Part shown: piece after piece, positions 1 to 5,755 of the stretch
How the letters are laid out: every line of letters begins with the position of its first letter
How positions within the stretch are numbered: position 1 is the first letter of the stretch
Assembly: GCA_046590705.1 (NCBI GenBank)
Contig: JBKJUK010000044.1
Span: forward strand, 1-10,697
Origin: JBKJUK01 sp046590705
GTDB taxonomy: Bacteria > Acidobacteriota > Thermoanaerobaculia > Gp7-AA8
DNA length: 10,697 nt
Direction: 5' to 3'
Notes under the pieces: model-generated
What the model saw: the letters and a program-made list of their open reading frames with translations, nothing else
Database searches by the model: none
Told to the model about the DNA's origin: nothing
Made by a program: the position numbers and the translations under genes

Positions 1-120
1 AGGAATCTCCGGTCCGCGCAGACGCGCTTGATCGCCACCTCAGCGCGGCGCGGACCGGAGATTCCTCTTCGCTCTCCAGGCCGCGAGACGATACCGATCA
101 CGCGGCGCATCGGAATGACG
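1..120. repeat. Palindromic repeat element, left edge (truncated by window)
   Basis: Positions 1-19 (AGGAATCTCCGGTCCGCGC) and 48-66 are perfect reverse complements, with a 28-base loop. They are followed by TCGGAATGACG at 110-120. The same two motifs, AGGAATCT/AGATTCCT inside and TCGGAATGACG outside, recur in the element at 5339-5489, so both belong to one dispersed repeat family. The outer left arm would lie beyond the window edge. The element lies inside the minus-strand ORF that starts at 230 and keeps its frame open. Confidence 0.7.
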
Positions 121-230
121 TGCGAGGGTTTGACTTGCTGCCCGTCGGAAAGATCGCCGTCGCCGTCGGCAAACCGCAGCCAGATGTTGTAGTCCGTCAC
201 GTAGCGCGCATCAATGACCGTGTATCTCAT
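1..230 (-). CDS. Partial DUF2442-like small protein (N-terminus, runs off window edge)
   Basis: Reading the minus strand from the ATG at 230-228, the frame stays open for 76 codons to the window edge, so the end is not seen. The first ~30 residues (MRYTVIDARYVTDYNIWLRF then ADG) resemble the N-terminus of DUF2442 proteins, small proteins of unknown role that are often encoded near toxin-antitoxin type genes. From about residue 40 the similarity stops and the frame runs through the palindromic repeat at 1-120, giving an Arg-rich, low-similarity tail. The start lies 19 nt after the stop of the receiver-PP2C gene on the same strand, so co-transcription is plausible. No strong Shine-Dalgarno is visible. 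This could be a gene broken by a repeat insertion, a gene that tolerates an in-frame repeat, or chance. The family call rests on recognition of a short segment only. Confidence 0.45.
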   Translation of the reverse strand, partial: MRYTVIDARYVTDYNIWLRFADGDGDLSDGQQVKPSHVIPMRRVIGIVSRPGERRGISGPRRAEVAIKRVCADRRF

Positions 231-249
231 AGCTACCACAACCGTTGGA

Positions 250-1458
250 TCAGCAGAAACGCGTGAGGATGAACGCCAGGTCGTCTTTGTAGTCGTCAGT
301 TGGCGAGAACGACTTTGCGTCACTTTCGATCCGGGCGTACACCGAGGATAGCTCCTCGTTTCCGTGTTCCTCGAGAATGGCCGCGATTCTGTCGATCGAG
401 TAGAACTCGCCGTTCTCGCTTCTTCGATCAGTCAGACCGTCGGTGTAGCAGAAGAGCAGATCGTCGACGCCTATGTCCAGCTGGTGAACGTCGAAGGTCA
501 TGCCGGGGATGATGCCGAGCAGATGCCCAGGTGACTCATGCAAAGTCGAAGTCCTGAGCGCTCGCGAGTAGTGAATGAACGGCGGATGCGCTGCATTGGA
601 GTACTCGAGGACTCTGGTGTCACGCTCGTAACTGAAGAGTTGGGCCGTGGCGTACTGCGCTGGAAGACTTGCCGAGTAGAGGAAGTCGTTCAGCTGAGAC
701 ATGAACCTGGCTAAAGATGTCTCCGCATCGGTCTCCGTATGCAGATAGCTCTTGAGGAGCGAAACGAGAATTGCGGCAGCCAGCCCGTGACCCGAAACGT
801 CGGCGAGGAAGATGAAGAGGCGATCTTCGGCCTTGAAGTAATCGTAGAAATCGCCGGAGAGAGTCTCGCTGGGAATGTAGATCGAGCGGATCTCGACATC
901 CTCACCGGTGTACTCGCGGCCGGGAAGTAACGCCTCCTGCACCGTTCGCGCGAATTGGAGGTCGCTGTTCAATCTCTGATTGAGCGCGACGATCTTCTCG
1001 GTCGATTGTTGCAACTCGTCGTAGAGACGTCGCATCTGTCCGGACTGCTCGACGATCCGGTCCTGGAAGGCTTTCACGCGGAGCAGGGCGCGAATACGGG
1101 CCAGGATCACTTCGATGTCGGACGATTTTGTGACGAAATCATCGGCTCCCGACTCGAGCCCTTCCACCAGATTCTTCGCGGAGTCGGCCCCCGTGAGCAT
1201 CAGAACCGGAATCGTGCTCTGCTGCGGGTCACTCTTGAGCCGCCGGCAGACTTCGTAGCCGTCCATCCCGGGCATCCGGTAATCGACCAGGATGCAGTGA
1301 GGCGACAGCTCCTCAATCAGTTTCAGCCCTGCTTCTCCCGACTCTGCATAGGTAACGTCGTAGCCGACGCGCTGCAGAACGCGGCGCATCAACTGGCCGT
1401 CGTTGGGGTTGTCGTCGATCAGAACGATGCGTTCCTGTGGCGGATTCGGGGTGGACAT
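250..1458 (-). CDS. Response regulator fused to SpoIIE/RsbU-type PP2C phosphatase
   Basis: This 402-residue cytoplasmic signalling protein has a CheY-like receiver at about residues 9-125: acidic pair D15/D16, phospho-acceptor D59 in ILVDYRMPGMDG, T89 and K111. A helical, coiled-coil-like linker (about 128-172) leads to a SpoIIE-type PP2C serine phosphatase domain (about 173-402). The metal-binding motifs are all present: GDFYDYF (D203), ADVSGHG (D220), YTDGLTD (D340) and KDDLAF (D392/D393). Proteins of this plan, such as RsbU- and HsbR-like regulators, dephosphorylate an anti-sigma-factor antagonist when the receiver is phosphorylated. No such partner gene is visible here. I chose the ATG at 1458 because it sits just before the receiver. 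An in-frame ATG at 1485 has a GAG-containing purine stretch only ~3 nt upstream and would add nine residues; longer forms add residues that look non-coding. The gene is divergent from pth. Confidence 0.93.
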   Translation of the reverse strand: MSTPNPPQERIVLIDDNPNDGQLMRRVLQRVGYDVTYAESGEAGLKLIEELSPHCILVDYRMPGMDGYEVCRRLKSDPQQSTIPVLMLTGADSAKNLVEGLESGADDFVTKSSDIEVILARIRALLRVKAFQDRIVEQSGQMRRLYDELQQSTEKIVALNQRLNSDLQFARTVQEALLPGREYTGEDVEIRSIYIPSETLSGDFYDYFKAEDRLFIFLADVSGHGLAAAILVSLLKSYLHTETDAETSLARFMSQLNDFLYSASLPAQYATAQLFSYERDTRVLEYSNAAHPPFIHYSRALRTSTLHESPGHLLGIIPGMTFDVHQLDIGVDDLLFCYTDGLTDRRSENGEFYSIDRIAAILEEHGNEELSSVYARIESDAKSFSPTDDYKDDLAFILTRFC

Positions 1459-1519
1459 GAATGGGGGCAGGGGCTTGACCCGCATTTTCTCAAAACGCGA
1501 ACTCAGTGAGAAAAGCGGG

Positions 1520-1549
1520 TTGACCCATGACACGTTACGGCGCTGTAAT
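1520..1549 (+). promoter_or_regulatory. Sigma70-like promoter for the pth operon
   Basis: TTGACC (1520-1525, 5 of 6 to TTGACA) and TGTAAT (1544-1549, 5 of 6 to TATAAT) are separated by 18 nt. Transcription would start near 1556, leaving a leader of roughly 20 nt before the pth ATG at 1575. This supports the internal ATG at 1575 over the in-frame ATG at 1527, which lies inside the promoter spacer. No clear Shine-Dalgarno is seen in the short leader. Confidence 0.6.
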
Positions 1550-1574
1550 TTACACTCGTCGCAGTGATTGCACA

Positions 1575-2168
1575 ATGCGGTTGATCGTGGGGCTCGGCAA
1601 CCCGGGCCAGAAGTATGAAAGGACCAGGCACAACGTCGGGTTCGTCGTGGCCGACGCCTTCGCGTCAAAGTATCGCGCCGGGAGTTGGAAGCATGAGCGC
1701 GATGCGCTGACCACAACGGTTCGTGCAGCCGGAAGCTCGGTTGTTATCGCCAAACCTCAAACCTACATGAACCTGTCCGGAGAGCCGCTCCTGAAACTGG
1801 CCAGACTCTACGAGGTGGCTCCTGAGGAAATCCTGGTGGTCTACGATGACATCGATCTGCCGCTGGGACGCCTGCGCGTGAGAGAGAACGGGTCCGCAGG
1901 AACGCATAATGGGATGCGTTCGATCATCAGCACGATCGGGAGTGATCGATTTCCTCGGCTTCGCTTTGGAATCCGCGGTGAAACCTATGGGAGCGACTCT
2001 CTCGCAGACTACGTCCTCGACGACTTTTCGAGCGTAGAGAGAGAGATGGTGGATCTCACCGTTTCAAAAGCATGTGAGGCGCTGCTCCTGTTCGTACGGG
2101 GCGATCTGAAGCGCGCCATGAGTCAGTTCAACCGGGATCCTGTCGAATCGAAAGCGAAAGAGGAATGA
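1575..2168 (+). CDS. pth: Peptidyl-tRNA hydrolase
   Basis: Pth cleaves the ester bond of peptidyl-tRNAs released by stalled or aborted ribosomes and recycles the tRNA in the cytoplasm. The 197-residue product is the usual bacterial size (E. coli 194). It begins with the family N-terminus MRLIVGLGNPG. The key residues are visible: N9 in GLGNPG, catalytic H19 in TRHNVGF, N66 in PQTYMNLSG, D91 in VVYDDIDLPLG and N112 in GTHNGMRSI. The start at 1575 aligns with the family start; an upstream in-frame ATG at 1527 would add 16 unrelated residues overlapping the promoter. Its TGA overlaps the ATG of the AAA+ gene (ATGA at 2165-2168), so the two are probably translationally coupled. The common neighbour rplY/ctc (ribosomal protein L25) is not upstream; the gene instead leads an AAA+/VWA unit. 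Confidence 0.97.
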   Translation: MRLIVGLGNPGQKYERTRHNVGFVVADAFASKYRAGSWKHERDALTTTVRAAGSSVVIAKPQTYMNLSGEPLLKLARLYEVAPEEILVVYDDIDLPLGRLRVRENGSAGTHNGMRSIISTIGSDRFPRLRFGIRGETYGSDSLADYVLDDFSSVEREMVDLTVSKACEALLLFVRGDLKRAMSQFNRDPVESKAKEE

Positions 2169-3754
2169 TGGCGCATCAGATCACCACAACAGGTCAGCTA
2201 CGCGAGCAGAAGTACGACGTTCGAAGTGTCAAAGACGAGATGCGCGAAAACCTTCTCGCAAAACTCGCCAGGAAAGAAACGATTTTCCCCGGTGTCTACG
2301 GTTACGATCGTACGGTCATCCCTGCGATCCAGAACGCGGTGCTGGCCCGTCATGACATGATCCTGCTGGGACTCCGGGGTCAGGCCAAGACTCGAATTCT
2401 CCGCTCACTCGTCAATCTTCTCGACGAAGAAATTCCGATCATCGACGGATGCGAGATCAATGATTCTCCTTTCGCTCCTGCCTGCAAACGCTGCCGAGGA
2501 CTGTCTGCAGAACGTGGCGACGACCTTCCCATCCGCTGGATCCGGCGGGAGGAACGGTATCGGGAAAAGCTGGCCACTCCTGATGTGAGTGTCGCGGATC
2601 TCATCGGTGACATCGATCCGATCAAAGCAGCGAACCAGCGACTGAGTTACTCAGACGAAGAAGTCATCCACTACGGGATTATCCCGCGGACAAATCGTGG
2701 GATTTTTGGTATCAACGAATTGCCTGATCTGGCTCCGCGCATTCAGGTAGCGCTGCTGAATATTCTCGAGGAGCGCGATCTGCAGATCCGCGGCTTTCCG
2801 GTCCGGATTCCTCTCGACGTTCTGCTGGTGTTTTCAGCGAACCCCGAGGACTACACCAGCCGGGGCAATATCATCACTCCGCTCAAAGACAGAATCGATT
2901 CGCAGATTCTCACGCACTATCCCGCCGACGTGAAGATCGGGATGGCCATCACTTCGCAGGAGGCCTGGACCGATCGCGGAGAAGGGCCTGAGGTCATCCT
3001 GCCCGGATTCATTCGTGAGCTGATCGAAGAGATCGCCTTCGTGGCACGTGGCTCAGAACTGGTGGATCAGTCCTCCGGCGTCTCGGCGCGCATGACCATT
3101 TCTGCGCTGGAGATTCTGCAGTCCAATCTCGAGCGGCGAGCTGCGGTTACCGGCGAGAAGAAGATCTTTCCGCGCCTCGCTGACTTCAATATGCTGCTTC
3201 CTGCCATCACCGGAAAAGTGGAGATGGTCTACGAGGGGGAGCAGCAGGGACCCGAAGTCGTGGCGCGACAGTTGATCGGTGCAGCAGTCATGAAACTCTA
3301 CAACGCCCGCTTTCCGCAGATCGAACGGCCTGGTCGAAGTTCCGGAGCAGGCGAGAGGGGTCGCGGTTATGGCGAGATCGAACGGGATGACGAGTTCGTT
3401 CCCCGAGGGAAGAAGCAGCGACAGCAGAATCGCGAACAGAATGGCGACCGAACGCCTGTTGGCGCAAATCCAGAGTATGAGAGCATCGTGGAGTGGTTTA
3501 CCAAAGGGAACTTCGTCACTCTATCGGATGAGCAGACTTTCGAGGAGTACTCCGGCGAGCTGTCACGCGTCCCGGGACTGATCGAGGTGGCCACGAAACA
3601 TTTCAAGCCGATCGACGAATTCGAATCTGCGTTCGCCATGGAACTGCTGCTCGAAGCGCTGCATCAGTCGCTGCGCCTGACACGCGAGGACCTCGACTCG
3701 ACGATCACCTTTTCGGAGTTAATGAAGTTCAACCTGCTTCGTACGGTGAAATGA
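2165..3754 (+). CDS. MoxR/Mg-chelatase ChlI-like AAA+ ATPase
   Basis: This 529-residue cytoplasmic ATPase has a AAA+ core at about residues 40-350. The P-loop is GLRGQAKT (69-76, with Ala before the Lys where Gly is usual). The Walker B region reads GIFGINELPD (179-188), with Asn184 in place of the usual Asp before Glu185. Sensor 1 is N226 in LVFSANPEDY, an arginine-finger candidate is R243 in PLKDRID, and R309 in SARMTISALEIL is a sensor-2 candidate. C96, C107 and C110 fall in an insertion after the first beta-alpha unit and could bind a metal. Residues ~388-435 form a charged, Gln/Arg/Gly-rich linker, and ~436-529 form a helical C-terminal domain I do not recognise. In MoxR-VWA and ChlI-ChlD pairs such ATPases remodel a target with the VWA partner, here encoded two genes on. 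A purine-rich stretch (2157-2164) lies closest to the first of two tandem ATGs; the second, at 2168, has better spacing and may be the true start. Confidence 0.88.
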   Translation: MMAHQITTTGQLREQKYDVRSVKDEMRENLLAKLARKETIFPGVYGYDRTVIPAIQNAVLARHDMILLGLRGQAKTRILRSLVNLLDEEIPIIDGCEINDSPFAPACKRCRGLSAERGDDLPIRWIRREERYREKLATPDVSVADLIGDIDPIKAANQRLSYSDEEVIHYGIIPRTNRGIFGINELPDLAPRIQVALLNILEERDLQIRGFPVRIPLDVLLVFSANPEDYTSRGNIITPLKDRIDSQILTHYPADVKIGMAITSQEAWTDRGEGPEVILPGFIRELIEEIAFVARGSELVDQSSGVSARMTISALEILQSNLERRAAVTGEKKIFPRLADFNMLLPAITGKVEMVYEGEQQGPEVVARQLIGAAVMKLYNARFPQIERPGRSSGAGERGRGYGEIERDDEFVPRGKKQRQQNREQNGDRTPVGANPEYESIVEWFTKGNFVTLSDEQTFEEYSGELSRVPGLIEVATKHFKPIDEFESAFAMELLLEALHQSLRLTREDLDSTITFSELMKFNLLRTVK

Positions 3755-4176
3755 TGCCCAGGCTGACCATCGAGATTTCCACGGAAGTGATGCAGCACCT
3801 GGAGCGCATCGTGCGCGACGGCTGGTACGTGGATCAGCAGGCCATCGTTCGAGAAGCGATCGAGCAGCTCGTGGAAGGCAAGACTCTTCTCGGTGACTCT
3901 CCGCGCATGCTTCACCGCTTCGCAGCCGACGCTCTGAATGAGTCGAAGCCTGACACGGCGCTGAAGTTTCTAGATCGCGCCGTGTCACTTCTCACGATGC
4001 AGAAGATGATGGATATGGCCTTGTATCAGGCGGTCATCGAGCTGCGTGTTCAGGTCCTCCTGGTGCTCGAGCGGGAAGCCGATGCTCTGGCCTCGGTGAA
4101 AGAAGCGACCGAACGTCTGCCGAACAATCCGACCATCGCCCGCTGGATGCAGCGCCTCTCGCCACGGAGCACCTAG
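3751..4176 (+). CDS. Ribbon-helix-helix N-terminus fused to TPR-like helical repeat
   Basis: This is a 141-residue soluble protein. Residues ~3-43 fit a ribbon-helix-helix fold of the CopG/ParD/NikR type: a short strand RLTIEIS, a helix from about 11 to 23, a turn at GWYV, and a second helix QQAIVREAIEQLVE. Residues ~50-136 are helical with TPR-like spacing, for example ALKFLDRAVSLL and ASVKEATERLPNNP. RHH domains normally dimerise and bind DNA through the strand; TPR helices normally bind proteins. The gene lies between the AAA+ and VWA genes. Its ATG overlaps the TGA of the AAA+ gene (3751-3754), and 7 nt separate it from the VWA gene, so it is very likely made together with them. As with the gene before, there are two tandem ATGs, and GGTGA at 3745-3749 is better spaced for the second (3754). 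Its function is unknown; an adaptor or autoregulator of the ATPase-VWA pair is inferred from position alone. Confidence 0.8.
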   Translation: MMPRLTIEISTEVMQHLERIVRDGWYVDQQAIVREAIEQLVEGKTLLGDSPRMLHRFAADALNESKPDTALKFLDRAVSLLTMQKMMDMALYQAVIELRVQVLLVLEREADALASVKEATERLPNNPTIARWMQRLSPRST

Positions 4177-4183
4177 TCCCGCA

Positions 4184-5278
4184 ATGCGTCATCGTTACGG
4201 CTATCTGGATCCGGAGCTCATCCGCCAGCTCCTCAGCGAAGCCGGTCTGCGCAAACTTTTCAATCAGCTGCTTCTGCAGACTGCTGGGAATGTGGATGAA
4301 GCGATGGAGTGGATGCGAGCCCTGCAGCAGCGGGGTTACCTCGACCCTGATATCGATCTGGAAGAATTCTTTCGGGCCATGGCCGAGCAGAACGTGTTCG
4401 GCACAGATGGGAACGGGAACCTCGTCCTCGGTGTCGCTGGTGAGCGTCAGATCCGCAGAGAAGCTCTCGATGAGATCTTCGGCGGACTCCAGAAATCGCC
4501 GGCTGGATACCATTCAGTCAGTTCGTCGGGGCAGGGGAGTGAACGGCTCACCGAGACAAGGGCCTACCAGTTTGGTGATGACCCGACCATGATCGACGGG
4601 ATCAGGACGCTGCAGAACGCACTCAAGCACGGTGATCCCTCACAGAGGATCGACATCGTAGAGGATGATTTCGAAGTCTACGAGACGGAGCACAACAGCA
4701 GCTGCGCCACGGTGGTGATGATCGATATCTCCCACTCCATGATTCTGTACGGCGAGGATCGGATCACGCCAGCCAAGAAGGTCGCGCTGGCGTTGACTGA
4801 ACTGATCATGACCAAGTATCCGAAGGATTCCATCGATGTGCTGCTCTTCGGTGACGAGGCCGTCGAGGTTCCGATCGCCGAGATTCCCTACGTCGAGGTC
4901 GGGCCGTATCACACCAACACCAAAGCGGGACTGGAACTCGCGCAGAGGATTCTCCGGCGTCGCAAGCACAACAACAAACAGATCTTTATGATCACCGACG
5001 GAAAGCCTTCAGCGTTGACCGAGAACGGGAGGCTGTACACAAACTCATTCGGTCTCGATATGAAGATCGTAAACAGGACGCTCGAAGAAGCTGACCGCTG
5101 TCGCCGAAGCGGAATCACCATCACTACCTTCATGCTCGCCACGGATTCGACGCTGGTCGATTTCGTCGAGCAGCTCTCGCGGATCAATCGCGGCCGGGCC
5201 TTCTACTCCTCAACCGACCGGCTCGGCGAGTACATTCTCGCGGACTACATCAAGAATCGCCGCAAGTTCGTGCACTGA
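4184..5278 (+). CDS. VWA-domain protein, ChlD/MoxR-partner type
   Basis: This is a 364-residue protein with no signal peptide or membrane segment. Residues ~1-170 are a mainly helical N-terminal region. A von Willebrand factor A domain follows (about 175-355) with an apparently intact MIDAS: DISHS (D181, S183, S185), a Thr in HTNTKAG (T246 the likely ligand) and ITDGKPS (D272). The C-terminus DYIKNRRKFVH resembles the basic tail of many ChlD-like VWA proteins. In characterised relatives the VWA subunit binds a metal ion and target protein and docks on the AAA+ ring; the AAA+ partner here is two genes upstream. No Shine-Dalgarno is obvious, so translation may depend on coupling to the preceding gene, whose stop is 7 nt away. 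The target is not identifiable; magnesium chelatase activity itself is unlikely because no tetrapyrrole genes are nearby and the N-terminal region is not ChlI-like. Confidence 0.9.
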   Translation: MRHRYGYLDPELIRQLLSEAGLRKLFNQLLLQTAGNVDEAMEWMRALQQRGYLDPDIDLEEFFRAMAEQNVFGTDGNGNLVLGVAGERQIRREALDEIFGGLQKSPAGYHSVSSSGQGSERLTETRAYQFGDDPTMIDGIRTLQNALKHGDPSQRIDIVEDDFEVYETEHNSSCATVVMIDISHSMILYGEDRITPAKKVALALTELIMTKYPKDSIDVLLFGDEAVEVPIAEIPYVEVGPYHTNTKAGLELAQRILRRRKHNNKQIFMITDGKPSALTENGRLYTNSFGLDMKIVNRTLEEADRCRRSGITITTFMLATDSTLVDFVEQLSRINRGRAFYSSTDRLGEYILADYIKNRRKFVH

Positions 5279-5755
5279 ACTCTGCCGTCGCGCGCAGGAT
5301 GATGATCGCAGCATTCCGTGCCTGTCGAGCGCCGCAGACGTCATTCCGATGGAGCACGCCGTGTTCTATGGCGAACGCAGATAGGACTGCGACTGAGGAA
5401 TCTACGCTCAGGTTTCGCGCTCAACATTTACAGCGCGGTCCCTGTGCGTAGATTCCTCGCACCCACCCATCCCGCCGCTCGGAATGACGGCGCTCCTGCT
5501 TGATGCACAGCGATCCTGTTTCTTTCGTTGCGCGACTTGGGGGGAGGGTGGCGCTAAAGGTACCAACCGTGTTCATTTTTTGTAAAACCGGCGTCACGCG
5601 CCGATTCCGCTTCTGGATGACGGCTCTCCTGGGGATTCTTAGTGATCTCGTTTCTTTCCCTCCCTCGCCGCGAGCCCGAGGTCCGCTACTCGGAATGACG
5701 CGGCCGTATCTTCAGGGGCGAATTCCCGTTCTCGGTATCCGACTCTTCTTTCCCT
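5279..5755. other. Gene-free gap of 477 bases with repeats
   Basis: I see no supported gene here. Two short plus-strand open frames (5318-5503 and 5500-5865) are rich in repeat-derived codons, lack recognisable domains and lack ribosome sites. The gap holds the nested inverted repeat at 5339-5489, a further TCGGAATGACG at 5690-5700, and a degenerate copy, TCTGGATGACG, at 5612-5622. A short AT-rich stretch at about 5570-5588 could be part of a promoter for the downstream protease, but no convincing -35/-10 pair was found. No terminator with a T-run follows the VWA gene. Confidence 0.6.
5339..5489. repeat. Nested palindromic repeat element, about 151 bp
   Basis: The outer arms CGTCATTCCGA (5339-5349) and TCGGAATGACG (5479-5489) are perfect 11 bp reverse complements. 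Nested inside are GAGGAATCTACGC (5395-5407) and GCGTAGATTCCTC (5446-5458), perfect 13 bp reverse complements. The inner AGGAATCT/AGATTCCT and outer TCGGAATGACG motifs match those in the element at the window start, while the rest of each arm differs. The outer arms could act as terminal inverted repeats of a MITE-like element. No coding capacity is seen. Confidence 0.75.

Noticed and set aside
955..1509. 184-codon plus-strand open frame opposite the receiver-PP2C gene
   Set aside because: It is antisense to a clear receiver and linker coding region with intact motifs, has no recognisable domain, and is explained by codon bias on the other strand.
4184..5278. Magnesium chelatase subunit D (bchD/chlD)
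   Set aside because: Only the VWA domain is shared; there is no ChlI-like N-terminal half and no tetrapyrrole biosynthesis genes are in the window.
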